Positions 1 to 11,774 of a DNA stretch of 64,000 nucleotides are shown here, one piece after another; position 1 is the stretch's first letter; the number at the start of each line of letters is the position of its first letter. This DNA comes from Megaleporinus macrocephalus. Taxonomy: Eukaryota; Chordata; Actinopteri; Characiformes; Anostomidae. The translations under genes and the position numbers were made by a program. The stretch lies in assembly GCA_021613375.1 (NCBI GenBank), contig CM038717.1, forward strand, positions 38,877,132-38,941,131, in the 5' to 3' direction. Below the pieces are notes generated by a model. That model was given only the letters and a program-made list of their open reading frames with translations. It was not told the origin of the DNA and did no database searches.

Positions 1-1522
1 CTGAATGAAATCAGAGTAAGAGTATATATACACTGAGAGATCTTAAAGACATCAGAGTGAGAGTATATATACACTGAGAGATCTGAAAGAAATCAGAGTA
101 AGAGTATATATACACAGAGAGATCTGAATGAAATCAGAGTAAGAGTATATATACACTGAGAGATCTGAAAGAAATCAGAGTAAGAGTATATATACACTGA
201 GTAATCTGAAAGAAATCGGAGTGAGAGTATATATACACTGAGAGATCTGAAAGAAATCGGAGTAAGTGTATATATACACTGAGAGATCTGAAAGAAATCA
301 GAGTAAGAGTATATATACACTGAGAGATCTGAAAGAAATAGGAGTAAGTGTATATATACACTGAGAGATCTGAAAGAAATCAGAGTAAGAGTATATATAC
401 ACTGAGTGATCTGAAAGAAATCAGAGTAAGAGTATATATACACTGAGTAATCTGAATGAAATCAGAGTAAGAGTATATATACACTGAGTAATCTGAATGA
501 AATCAGAGTAAGAGTATATATACACTGAGTGATCTGAAAGAAATCAGATTGAGAGTATATATACACTGAGAGATCTGAAAGAAATCAGAGTAAGAGTATA
601 TATACACAGAGAGATCTGAATGAAATCAGAGTAAGAGTATATATACACTGAGAGATCTGAAAGAAATCAGAGTAAGAGTATATATACACTGAGAGATCTG
701 AAAGAAATCAGAGTAAGAGTATATATACACAGAGATCTGAAAGAAATCAGAGTAAGAGTATATATACACAGAGATCTGAAAGAAATCAGAGTAAGAGTAT
801 ATATACACTGAGAGATCTGAAAGAAATCAGAGTTAGAGTATATATACACTGAGAGAAAGAAATCAGAGTGAGAGTATATATACACTGAGAGATCTAAAAG
901 AAATCAGAGTAAGAGTATATATACACAGAGATCTGAAAGAAATCAGAGTAAGAGTATATATACACAGAGATCTGAAAGAAATCAGAGTAAGAGTATATAT
1001 ACACTGAGAGAAAGAAATCAGAGTGAGAGTATATATACACTGAGAGAAAGAAATCAGAGTAAGAGTATATATACACAGAGATCTGAAAGAAATCAGAGTA
1101 AGAGTATATATACACTGAGAGAAAGAAATCAGAGTGAGAGTATATATACACTGAGAGATCTGAAAGAAATCAGAGTGAGAGTATATATACACTGAGAGAT
1201 CTGAAAGAAATCAGAGTGAGAGTATATATACACTGAGAGAAAGAAATCAGAGTGAGAGTATATATACACTGAGAGAAAGAAATCAGAGTGAGAGTATATA
1301 TACACTGAGAGATCTGAAAGAAATCAGAGTGAGAGTATATATACACTGAGAGATCTGAAAGAAATCAGAGTGAGAGTATATATACACTGAGAGAAAGAAA
1401 TCAGAGTGAGAGTATATATACACTGAGAGAAAGAAATCAGAGTGAGAGTATATATACACTGAGAGAAAGAAATCAGAGTGAGAGTATATATACACTGAGA
1501 GATCTGAAAGAAATCAGAGTAA
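1..1522. repeat. minisatellite, 41-bp unit with 39- and 36-bp variants
   Basis: About 38 head-to-tail copies of a unit containing the 10-bp palindrome GTATATATAC and usually AGATCT. The basic unit is 41 bp. A 39-bp variant lacks TG before AGAGATCT, and a 36-bp variant lacks GATCT. The 41-bp form fills the left half; the shorter forms appear from about 730 on, and 36-bp units dominate 1230-1500. The array continues past the left edge of the window. Long open frames on the - strand here are only translations of the repeat. Confidence 0.95.
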
Positions 1523-1534
1523 TTATATGTATAT

Positions 1535-2115
1535 GACCTGCACTCGGCTGTCTGTCATTTTTTGTCCATCCCTCTTTTTTCCCCCCACAGAGCGCCATTC
1601 GTTTTCGGTCACACCAAAACCATGGTTCCCTTTTACCTACAGCATCCAAACTACTCTTTTAAGGCAGTTTGCCAAACTCCAATCCACAGATATACTGACC
1701 TGCACTCATCTATATACTCATCTACATCTATATATCATCCCTCGTTCCTTCCATAGCATCCCATTCATTTTTGGCTGAACCCAAACATTACGGTTTAGTT
1801 TAACCTACAGCCTCCAAACTGCCTGTACTCACCCAGTGCAGATTAAATCTAATCCACAGACATACCCACCCGAACTCATTAATTTGCTTTTTTCATCCCT
1901 CTCTTTTCCCCATAGAGTCCTATTCATTTTCAAACCTCATGCTTTCATTTAACCTACATCCTCCAAACTGCATGTACTCTTTTAAGGCACATCCCCAACC
2001 ACTAATCCACAGACATACTGACCTGCACTCTCTATTTGTTGTTTATCCATCCCTTGTTCCTCACGTAAGATCCCATTCATTTTTAATGAAAACCAAACAT
2101 TACGGTTTCTGCCAA
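1535..2115. repeat. diverged tandem repeat, about 150-170 bp unit
   Basis: Four degenerate copies start near 1535, 1697, 1867 and 2020. Each begins with a GACCTGCACTC-like stretch, then ATCCATCCCT, CCCATTCATTTT and CTACAGCCTCCAAACT, and ends with AATCCACAGACATAC. Similarity is visible by eye but far from perfect, so this is an older array than the one to its left. Short ORFs here follow the repeat and are not called as genes. Confidence 0.75.
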
Positions 2116-2387
2116 CCTTCAGGAAATGCACGTTTACAGTTTATATCCAGTTTATCTCCTCAGTAATACATTATATCAGAAATATGAAATACTTGCATTT
2201 AAAGGCTGTTATGACTAAATAAATGATTGGTGGCCAACCCTTTTTTTACTCAAACAAATTTTATTTTGAACACTGCATCAAGAAAAAACTGTATTTTACA
2301 ATTATATTTATTTATTTGTTGAACCTCACTGTACAATATTAGACCTGTTTAGCGTTAGAATTATAAACAGTACAAAAAAATTGTTTC

Positions 2388-2681
2388 GTGTTTGGTCAGC
2401 GCTGCCTTACTGTTATTATTTATTAGCGCTGCCATGGTTACGGCCGGCTCCTCCTTCCCAGCGCGAGAGTGTTGGCGCCAAAGCTCCGAGTTCTGTCACA
2501 CAGCGCCAAAGCTCGCGCGCCCCTTCGGAGCCGTTATCACCTCAGAGCGGCGGAGAGAAAACAGACAGAAGGAGGACAAAACTAGCAGGTTTTAATCTTT
2601 TTCTCTCCCAAAACAAAGAACTCTCTACGTTTTTCCCCTCAGGGTGAAGAGAAGGGAGTTATTTTTGCTAAGAAGCTCAAA
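2388..2681 (+). promoter_or_regulatory. candidate CpG-rich promoter and noncoding first exon
   Basis: This is a GC- and CpG-rich island in AT-rich surroundings (GCGCGAGAG, GGCGCC, GCGCGCGCC-like runs). It ends in a consensus-like splice donor, AAA|GTAAGT, at 2682. The first clear downstream acceptor is at 10806, just before the qrfpr leader, so it may be the noncoding first exon of that gene. An 88-codon ORF at 2381-2647 shows no domain I recognise and is more likely leader sequence. The link to qrfpr is inference; transcript data would settle it. Confidence 0.35.
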
Positions 2682-2689
2682 GTAAGTGT

Positions 2690-3480
2690 GTTTTTTTTGC
2701 TTTAATTGGCGAGAAAGTTGAATGCATTTCTATAACGTTAGCTTAAGTTGCTAAAATGGCTGAAGTAACGTTACTTCTGTTTAAATACTAATTATTTTCT
2801 CTGATGTGTAGTTTTATGACTGTCTGTCACAGTTTATTTCAGTCAGTTTGATAAGGATCTGTTTTTTTAACAGTGGCTCTAGTGAGATTGAATCTTTGTT
2901 TGCTATTTTTATCATTAAAACCTAGTAATAATTGTCCACTTTATTTGGTCCACCTACCTTGTATCTATTTTCTCTATCAGCTCCACTTACTTTATACAGT
3001 TCTTTAAAGGTTCCTTAGTGTGTGACAGTGGAATCATGAACACTCAGAGAACTGGAAGATTTGAATGCTGAAATTTCTTCAGATTAATGGACAATTTGCT
3101 GTATGGTTCAACATACAAGCTGAAATATATGTAACAACAAAAAAGGTTCTTCTGTTGTTACAAGCTTGAACACTTTTTGCAGCAATAGAACATTTCTTGG
3201 TTACAATGAACTCTTTTGGGTGTTATTTAGAACAATATTCTAATGAGGTTTCAGTAGAACCTTTGTTATTGGCCTTAAAATTGTTTATTGTCACCTGATT
3301 GACATTGTAGGCACTGTTTTTGGTGCTTATTTATAATTAAATACAACACATACTCCATCAACTGAAGAACATGCTAAAAACCATTTACACCTATGGCTCT
3401 TTTAAGTGTTCAAAAAGAACCATTTTCTCTTTTACAGAACAATTGAAGAATCATATTTAAGAGAGTAGTTCTATAATTAT
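2690..3480. other. no recognisable feature
   Basis: AT-rich noncoding sequence. I see no exon, RNA gene or clear repeat. Confidence 0.5.
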
Positions 3481-3645
3481 AGACTGATTATAGACTGTAT
3501 TCTATCTGTTTCTTTGTGTACTTTGTTATCCCACCTTGTTCTTTAATGGTCAGGACCCTCACAGGACAACAGAGCAGGTATAATCTGGGTGATGGGTCAT
3601 CCTTAGCACTGTAGTGAGAAGTAATGTTGACAACTGATGAATATG
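3481..3645 (-). mobile_element. diverged half copy of the fold-back element
   Basis: It shares the order of blocks TCTGTTTCT, ACTTTGTTA, GTTCTTTAATGGTCAGGACC, ACAGAGCAGGTAT, GGTCAT and AGCACTGTAGTG with the right half (in reverse) of the element at 23066-23786. Only one half is present. Confidence 0.55.
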
Positions 3646-3899
3646 GGGAAGAATTCATGCCAGACTGAAAAGCAGTCACTGCAGTGGATAATCATAGCAC
3701 TGCTTTTTCATAGTGGCATGCAGAACATGTGCTAAGCCCTCTATTATATTGTTTTCATGTCGCTTCACCTCTTTACTGCAAAACAGTGCACTTGCTTTTA
3801 ATTAATTTAAATGTTTTGTCTTTAACAAAATGCTAAAGCATACATTTAAACCAGTAGCTCCCAACCCTGGTCCTGCACATTTTTTCTGTATTAAAAAAA

Positions 3900-4197
3900 A
3901 GTGCTGTCATGGGCTGAAGGTTAGGCAACAAGCCTTGTAACCAGAAGGTTTTTGGTTCGATCAACATATTGATGCTAGTTTTGATCAGAATTAGGTTGTG
4001 GCAGTCATGAGCGGCCAACAGGAGGACACTACTAAAGTACCTTTGAGCAAGGCACCTAACCCCTCACTGCTCCCCGCTAAGAGCAGGTGTGCTCACTTTC
4101 CCCCTAGTGTGTGTGCGTCCACATGTGAATGTTTTGGGTTAAATGCGGAGATATTAAATTCCCTCTGGGATCAATAAATGACCTTCTTGTGTTTTCC
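3900..4197 (+). mobile_element. tRNA-derived SINE, degenerate
   Basis: A tRNA-like head carries a B-box-like GGTTCGATC at 3954-3962 after AGCCTTGTAACCAGAAGG. The body has the familiar fish SINE blocks GAGCAAGGCACCTAACCCC, CACTGCTCCCC and GGGTTAAATGCGGAGA, and a tail TCCCTCTGGGATCAATAAATG. About 75 bp of other sequence separates head and body. A short body fragment with GAGCAAGGCACCTAAATGC recurs at 4735-4760. Confidence 0.65.
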
Positions 4198-4296
4198 TGC
4201 CAGAATACATTGACTTCACTACATGAAAGGGTTGTTAATTAGGTGAGTAGCTGGATCAGTTATGTTGGGAATTGGGAAAATACTAAAGTGTGTAAG

Positions 4297-4472
4297 GGGT
4301 GTAAGAAAATATAAAAAATATTTAGTATTGCAATATTTGGCACAATATTTTGTGCATAAGGGCACATTAGCGTCAGCAAACCTATGCATATGGTGATGTA
4401 TTTCATGTACTACTCACCTTGAGTACAGTAATGCAGTATATCACAATATATTGAATTGCCCCTGTATTCCCA
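4297..4472. mobile_element. short inverted-repeat element (MITE-like), degenerate
   Basis: It runs from AAGGGGTGTAAGAAAATAT to CACAATATATTGAATTGCCCC. AT-rich arms (ATATTTAGTATTGCAATATT and AGTATATCACAATATATTG) resemble those of the element at 9404-9767. Confidence 0.45.
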
Positions 4473-4479
4473 AAACGAA

Positions 4480-5700
4480 TTGTCAGTTCGCAGACTCAGC
4501 AGGTGGTGCACCACTCAGCAGGCACTGGATGTCAATTTGACATCAGAAAGACGTTGGACTTTAGTGTCGGACAGACAGTTGAATCGGTTTGATGTCAAAA
4601 CCCAATGAGAAGTCTGCTATTTAGTATGACTTATAAAACGAGGGAGTGTTGAAAATGGAGTCATGACATTGACAGATGGATGGACCATCTGTGGTTAAAA
4701 CAATTGATTCCTTTACTCTGCCATGGCTGAAGTGTCCTTGAGCAAGGCACCTAAATGCTTTCTGGGTGTCACAGCTGTGACCTTCAGCTTGTGGATGTTT
4801 GGTTGCTTATGACTAGTAAGGAACAAAAATCAGCAGTCCATAGACTCTATTTTATTGCAAAATAGTACTATTGCAAGTCAGACACAGAAATATAGGAAAT
4901 ATGATGCTTCTGTTAGCTGTAGTCAGTGTTTTGCATATTAACAACATATTAGCTTTGTTGGTAATAGACTGTAATAAAATGTATTAAAAGAAAATGTAGG
5001 TATACAAATTATTTATCTTTCAGCCCTACTCACAGTGATAACATATGGCCTTTATTTTCAGGTGCAATATAAATATGTTCTATAAATTAAAATGACAAAA
5101 GTGAAAAATATATTACTTTTTGGATTGTATGCTAAAAACAGATTCCTAAATCAATTTTGTAACGTAGTGTGCGCTACCCTGTAGATCTTCTGCACTCTGA
5201 TTTATAGGGTTTTGTAGTAGACAACAATAAGGGTGTTTAATGTTAAAGCCATGATTGTCAGATTGTCATAAATTTGGTTTACTGGACCCAAATTAAACTC
5301 CAAGCCTGTGAAACACCACTGACATAGCAGTTCAGTCCATGAAACTGAACTGTCAAGTTTATGTAATTAAACTTGGTTGTCCCATTGGTTTGTTGGCTGC
5401 TCAGATCAGATTTGTTGCTGCAATACTAAAGTATTTAGACATTTTTAGAATAAATGTTTTAAATTACAAATATGAAAGTGCATTAATCACACTTTAGATG
5501 GAAAACGATGCCTGGAACTGGCCCAGTTTCCATTACCTACCTTTCGGCTACCTTAATCCTGCAGCTCAAATTCCCTAAACCTATTTTATACTCCTCAACT
5601 AATATTCCCCAAGATGCACTTTAAAGCTTCAGGAATTGGAGAGTCAAATGTGTGACTTTTAAGTGGTGACTAGAAGGCAACTAGAAGCTGAGCCAGTACT
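4480..5700. other. no recognisable gene
   Basis: AT-rich noncoding sequence with a small SINE fragment near 4735. Nothing else is recognised. Confidence 0.45.
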
Positions 5701-6784
5701 TCAATTTATATCTATAGCCGATGCTGACGTGAGAGGTCAGGGTCAGCTGATGGCCGATATGTGCTGCCACATCACTGCTGAAAGAGTATAACATACATCT
5801 CTTTATACCCAATAACAAATAAGTTATTTAGAAATGCATTGAAGAAGACTTGCCAGTGTTTTTTTTTTTATTTTTATTTTTTTTTTTTGGCAATTTCTAT
5901 TTGATAACACTCCCTGCATTAAAACCACAGGTAGGATTATTTTATAGTGTAAATATGGTCAGAAAACAGTCCCCCTGCTATTTTTTAAATAATTATGAAC
6001 GGCCATGAAAACTTTTTGAACACTGCAGCAGACAGTAACATTAGGCTAAATTTAGATAATAAGCTTAAAGAAAACTATTAACATTAAAAAGATGTATAAA
6101 CATTATAAAGAACAAGTTAATGTATTATGGGCGTACGCGCCAACCATTGAAATCTTGATGTAATTGGCACGTGTGCATGCGCAGTAAGCCTTGGTAGGGC
6201 CAATCGATGGGTAGGACGAAATGATAGAACACCGGCATGTTGGCTGATCTTTAAGGAGGATGAGGCGCTCGGAGAGAGAGAGAGAGAGAGATTTAAAGGT
6301 CTGAGAGAGAGACAGCGAGCGCGACGCGACAGACAGAGAGACGCTGATATGCTGTAATGATTGTTAACTAAGCGGAATAATATCTGGGAAGCTCTGGCTG
6401 CTCCAGAGAGACTCGATGTGTAACAGTAACGTGTTAATGTGTGTATTACACTAGAGAAGTTAGCATTAGCCTCGGAGCTAAGGACTAAAACATCCGCTCT
6501 GGTTCACGTCTACGGCGGAACTAGAAACACGTAACCACCTCATTAAAAACCTCACTGTTTGCTATAAATTGTTCTTTTTTCACTTGTTTGGCCGAACAGT
6601 TCCAACTTGGGGTCCTTCACATGCGGCAGCAGCACGTTCCACTGCACACAGGGCTGCCTGTGGACGTGCCTGACTTTAAATCGGCCCTACCAAACACTGA
6701 TATAGGCCGATGTCGATATATATTAAAAAAATGGCGAATATGGTCCCGATATATAGGCAAACCGATATATTGGTTGATCTCTAC
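5700..6784. mobile_element. hAT-like nonautonomous element, probable
   Basis: The right end, read in reverse, is TAGAGATCAACCAATATATC followed by GGTTTGCC and TATATCGGGACC. This is the terminal pattern of a fish hAT-like element. A diverged left end with TATAGCCGATGCTGAC lies near 5715. The interior holds a T-rich run (5860-5889) and a GA-rich, CpG-rich piece (6260-6350). The left boundary is uncertain. Confidence 0.45.
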
Positions 6785-9403
6785 ATAGCACCTAGAAAAA
6801 CGTTGGTTTTATTAGTTAAATTGCTTGTTTCTGCAAAACCTCCAATTTAAGGTGCATGAAATTGGCCAAGATTGCAAGCAGCTGATTTTTTTGTAATTGT
6901 TTTGATTTGAACTAATTTCACAAGGCAGATAACCTGAGGCAGGTAAGTGCACTTGCACTTACTTGCTGCTGATACACCTGTACTGAAATCTTGTTGCATA
7001 ATACACATAATTCATTTCGAGGAAATATCCAGTCGCCTCTTACTTTCAGTGTTCAGGCTCTTACTGAACCTTTTAGACAGAGGGTGAATACAGATGTACA
7101 GTATAAGAAAAACATTGTTTTAGGAAAAATTGATGCATGTAAGTCTATTGTTGTAGACCTCATATGCATGTAACAGTCACACAGTCAAGATGGAAAACGT
7201 AATGTTTACGTCATAAATTCAGAATCAACTTGATAAAGATATGATGACAGTAGTTGATAATTTTCTCACATACTTGGACGAAACATATTTTGTTTTTATT
7301 ATTGTCTTTCGACACACTTGCAATTATAAACTAATATGCTTTATTATTGTCTTTCGACACACTTGCAATTATAAACTAATATGCTTTGCATACACATTTC
7401 CACCAGAGAGGTCACCAAATTCCCAAATATTATATATAAATAGTTGCTGTAAACAAGGAATTTTGCATTACAAGGAAAACCACTTTTTACTTTCAGTGTT
7501 ACTTTTGTGTATCAAGATTGGATCATGTTTTGGATCATGTATTTATTTTGTAAGATATTCTATGAGCAAGTTGTTTATGTGGTGTCTGTTTATAATATAA
7601 AGTAATGGACTTGGTGTGTTCTATGCTTTATTTACGCTTTAATTAAAAAGACGTCTAAATAATTCAATTTCACTGTAAATTGACTGCATTATTGACTGTA
7701 GCCTTATGCCAGAAAATAGTATTACTGCATATTGTGATAATTGAAATCTACGATGATATCATGCCAATTATTGTCAAGCGCTTTCCATCAACAACTAATT
7801 AACTGCAAATAGGAATGTTTACACCACTTCAAAACATATACTGCAGAGTTTAAGTCTGGTAAAGGATGTTGGGATATATGATAATGGTAAGCGGATCTGG
7901 TACGTGTAACTTGCTCTCTGTCAGACAGTGGAGAAGATGGCGGAGCTCGTACAGTAGAAGGAGCCAGTGAGCCAGTGTTTGTAACTTGGAGTTGGCGCTC
8001 CCTAGGCAACGCGAGCTGCGCTTCATCTAAACCTGACTAATTTAAATTTGCTCTTGAGGAGCAGGTTCGGCTCCACAGCCAGTGATATGATCAGTTTTTT
8101 ACTTCTCAGAGGGGTTATTTTGTATCGCCTTTGTCGTTTCTGAGAATCATTATTCACCAACGTAAACAGCGTGAAGTAAACGCCCACAGCTTTTAAGTCC
8201 TGCACAAGTTGCACTCTGCTGCTAAAGCATACTCAGCCTTAAGCCACTCATAGTGCAAAGCTGCGCTCTACATCACCCAAAGCATGTACAATCGGTTTCG
8301 CCACATTTCACGTACGTTTAATGCACCTCAGTGAGGCTGGTAATATTGTTTATCACGATTCTGGAGACATTGTTTTTGTTTTTTTCTTCTTTTTGGTTTA
8401 TTAGTGTAATAAGTGCCATTGTCAACCAGTTTGACCATACTGTTGTTGGGGTTAAGAAAAGTAATTCTCAATTCCCAGTGTCTAACAGTTTAATATTTAC
8501 ATTTTCCAGGATCTGAGTACATGTAATTGTGAAATAAAGACCAAGAGTAAATTAGTCAGCTGGAAATCTGTCACTGATTTAGTCCAAGGCTTTGATTTGT
8601 CTCTAGGAAACTGTACGTAACAGCCCTTGAAAGCTTCATTTCATTCAGACTCTTGTACAGCACATAGCACATATGAGTCATGAGCCAATTCAACCAAGTA
8701 GCACCTCGGGCCCAGCAATGGGATCAAAGAGGCCAGTAGGATATCGCCTTAAGCCTTTCTTTACATGTGTTATTCCTACAGGTGTTGCCTGGCTTTTAGC
8801 TGCAATGCATGGGGCGAGTGCTGCCTCATTAACACAAAAGTGCTTTGAGAAAGGCTTGTTCTTCAGGTTTGCATCACTGTCACTGTGGTGGGTTTGCATC
8901 ACTGTCACTGTGGTGGGTCTGCGTTCACAGATGTGCTCATCTTCCTCATGTCTCAGCTTTCGGTCGCAGCTCTAAAAGATGTTTTCTGCCAAGCTTCGTC
9001 ACAGCTGCAGATATGCAAATTCATGCAAATGGAAACACAAACACCCGTTAAGGCGGCACCTGTAAGTGAGGATGACTTCATTTAGATTGGACCCAACTGG
9101 TCTTGCCGCACTAATGATCAAACGACTCAAGCTGGCAATAAAGGAGAGTCTGCTCCGGTGTTACTGACCTATTAACCAAAAAGCCGTCAGTCACTTTAAA
9201 CATTCCACCCTGGCAGATTCTGGTCAGTGATACCCTGTACAACTTTAGTCCAGTGTTAAACACACACAAACACAACCACTTTCCCAATTAGGGTGGAGAG
9301 ATGTGGCTAACAGCACAGAGAGGAAGAAACAAAACTAGAAAAGTGCATTTCCTGAAGGAAGGTTATGCATAAACAACTAATAGAGAAGTGTGGGTCAGTA
9401 TTA
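6785..9403. other. noncoding stretch with two small tandem duplications
   Basis: A 45-bp segment is exactly duplicated at 7295-7339 and 7340-7384, which creates the 119-codon ORF at 7241-7600. A GTTTGCATCACTGTCACTGT segment is duplicated around 8868-8914. I see no homology-supported gene, and the small ORFs here look like chance. Confidence 0.45.
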
Positions 9404-9767
9404 GGGGTGTAAGTAAATATCGAATATATCGAATATCAGGATATTATGTTTCGTGATTCTTAAAAACACAGTATCGATACACAGATTCCTGGCAGACGGT
9501 GAATCATTTTGTGACCACTAGATGGCAGCGTTGTAATCCATTTTCAGCTCCACTCCAACATTAACAAGCAGCACAAGGGTGCAGTGGTATTGTAAGAACT
9601 GGCAAACCTGTTCATACAGTGGTGTGTTTTAATAGTAGGATTTGAAAAATCGCAGTATATCACTGTGCTTGTTGTAGAATATCGTAATATATTGAATCGT
9701 GACCACTGTATCACGATACGCATTGTATCATCAGATTCTTGCCAATACACAGCCCTAGTCAGCCCTA
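9404..9767. mobile_element. short inverted-repeat element (MITE-like)
   Basis: It starts with TAGGGGTGTAAGTAAATATC and ends with CAATACACAGCCCTA. Inverted AT-rich arms (TATCGAATATATCGAATATC; GAATATCGTAATATATTGAA) flank a unique centre containing CACTAGATGGCAGC. Such ...CAGCCCTA ends are common on fish hAT-like MITEs. Confidence 0.55.
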
Positions 9768-10806
9768 GTCAAGAAGCTGTATACAAGACCAAATCACACA
9801 GACTGGACAATCTGGAGTTACAGTGGTGTTGACATTTTGAAAACTGTCTGGTGAGCTACATGGTGATTATCTGGCAGAAAGTAAAAAACTAGTAAATAAC
9901 AATATTGTTGTGCGCAGACATAATCATAATATAAATGATTGGAATGTGTGATGCTTTACATGTTTGTACAAGCAAATACAGGTGCTGCTTCACATTTGAT
10001 TGGATTTACTTGACACATGGTTCATATTTCTACCAATCCTGACTATAGAGATGCTGGTTGGTTGTGCTTGATGTGTCATCTAGATTGCAGGAAATCTATA
10101 GCCCGACTTTGAGTGGGACATTGGACCAGAATACAGTGCAAAGTACAGAGTGTGCTTGCATCAGATGTGCACATACATAAGTTCAGATGTTGATTCTAAT
10201 AAACATAAATTATTATTGATTATTGCTATGACCACTAATATAAGTAACACTGTACTGTAAAATACATCATCAAGCCATGTCAGACCTCATATATTGTCTG
10301 GCACTCTAAGCACCCTGGAGTAGTGAGACACAGCCCCTTTTAATCTGTTGTGCTTGTTAAACTGAAATACATCGCCAAAAGTTCTTTTGATTATTGAGTC
10401 CTACTGTTTGTTAGCAATGTTAGCTTCATAACTCCAGTTCTAAACTAGACTCCAGATATGTCAACAGAAAGACTACATGTAGGGAACTGCAAATTTGAAT
10501 TTGATCTATTCTTTTAAACATACATCAAGTACAACAACCCTTGCTCAAAGTTTCTGATGTGAAACACCAGCCTGTTTATTTTCTTTAGTTTAGGCAGCAA
10601 ATCTGTGATGTTGAAATAGTGTTTTTGAAAAAGGGGCCACAGCTGTCAATTAAGAGCGTTCTTTGTTTGTGGGTAGCATTGGGGTTGGAAAGTTGAGGCT
10701 GTACCGTGTATTAAGGCATATAAATCATTAGCGATGGCCTATTTCTTTGATTACATGTTTGTTATTTTTTGTATTTCCTGAAAACTCATATTTTTCATTT
10801 TTGCAG
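9768..10806. other. no recognisable feature
   Basis: Noncoding sequence upstream of the qrfpr leader exon. A short block at 9772-9805 (AAGAAGCTGTATACAAG) recurs at 52369-52400. The stretch ends with the T-rich tract and TTGCAG acceptor at 10806. Confidence 0.45.
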
Positions 10807-10972
10807 GGGTTGATCAACACTGTCGAGATGACTTATGAGGAACGACCTCTAAGCTGTTCGACCTCTGTCCTTCATATCTGCGCCTGGACTTGGAATGAAT
10901 AAAACATCTTTACATCTTTTCCACACAAAAGCCTGAATTCCTAACCAAAGACCCGTCAGACTGTCTTAAAAA
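10807..10972 (+). other. qrfpr: qrfpr 5' leader exon segment
   Basis: A T-rich tract and TTTTTGCAG end at 10806, a good splice acceptor 166 bp before the qrfpr start codon. The coding exon therefore probably begins here, with a spliced leader from upstream. The exon start is inference from the acceptor alone. Confidence 0.5.
10828..10902 (+). other. upstream ORF in the qrfpr leader (24 codons)
   Basis: An ATG at 10828 opens a 24-residue frame ending in TAA at 10902, 70 bp before the receptor ATG. If translated it could limit initiation at the main start. Its own context (GAGATGA) is moderate, with G at -3. Confidence 0.4.
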
Positions 10973-11303
10973 ATGAATCTTACCTCTCAGCTCCTTGACC
11001 TGATGCTGGAGGCATCCAACCTCTCTCGGTGGCAGTTCATCCAGGAGTACTCCATCCCTCCTCTAGTGGCAGTGCCCAGGCTTCCAGGGGCCTTGCTGCC
11101 GGTATTCGGCCTGCTCTACGTGCTCATCTTCGGCCTAGCTGTGGTGGGAAACGGGGCGGTGCTGGTTCTTCTGTGCCGTAAGAAGGCTCTGCAATCCCCC
11201 AGCACGTTCTTTATCTGCTCCTTGGCACTCAGTGACCTTCTCATCGCCATTGTGTGTGTTCCTGCCTCAATGATGCAGCACTTCTTCACCAATTGGCTGG
11301 CAG
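10973..11303 (+). CDS. qrfpr: RFamide peptide receptor (QRFPR/GPR103-like), exon 1
   Basis: First coding exon of a class A GPCR that should bind a QRFP/26RFa-type RFamide peptide at the plasma membrane. It encodes residues 1-110 plus one base of codon 111. There is no signal peptide; N-glycosylation sequons lie at N2 and N16. TM1 is about 41-68 with GN at 59-60; TM2 is about 77-101 with the LALSD motif, D88 being the conserved aspartate. The run ...FFICSLALSDLLIA... and the N-terminal LSRWQFIQEY match human QRFPR (LTREQF; FICSLALSDLL). The exon ends at a GTGAGT donor in phase 1. Joining all six exons gives 1365 bp, 454 residues, close to human QRFPR (about 430). Teleosts carry several qrfpr paralogues and I cannot tell which this is. 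Confidence 0.93.
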
Positions 11304-11389
11304 GTGAGTTGAGCTGCTAAAATATAAAATCAACCACTATGATGAGGTACATAATTTAATTATGTATGTAAGAACTCAAATGTGCAATA

Positions 11390-11626
11390 ACTTTCCTACC
11401 TCTAAACTCTTACTGCTGTATACAGTATATCTGTACTTATTACTATAGCCACAGTCACTTTACATTTTATTATTCTATTGTATTATAAGACTTACATATG
11501 TGTACATACTACAAATTTCTTTTATGTTGTAAATTATTATTAGAGTGTATATTCTTCTTCTGCTACTGTAAAAACTGCAATTTCCCCCTGGGATCAATAA
11601 AGTATTTCTGATTCTGATTCTGATGA
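11390..11626 (+). mobile_element. retroelement 3' tail, first copy
   Basis: The sequence CTGCAATTTCCCCCTGGGAT followed by CAATAAAGTATTTCTGATTC is a common fish retroelement 3' end. The 200 bp before it match the reverse complement of 41221-41420. Confidence 0.6.
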
Positions 11627-11774
11627 AATGAACATGTGTTTGCGTAGATCAATATAAACAAACACAAGTTAATCCATAGATGAGTTGACGAAGATACATA
11701 AAAGTTGTGGCTGTTGGAATGTGTTTTGAGGCTATTACAGTAGAGGTATGGACGTACTAAGTCTCTGTATTGTC

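Noticed and set aside
93..1495. Several - strand ORFs of 60-116 codons rich in YIYSYSDFF
   Set aside because: They are translations of the 36/39/41-bp minisatellite in different frames; none has unique sequence or a domain.
3900..4197. A functional tRNA gene
   Set aside because: Only a B-box-like motif and a tRNA-like head are visible; no cloverleaf could be completed and the body matches SINE blocks.
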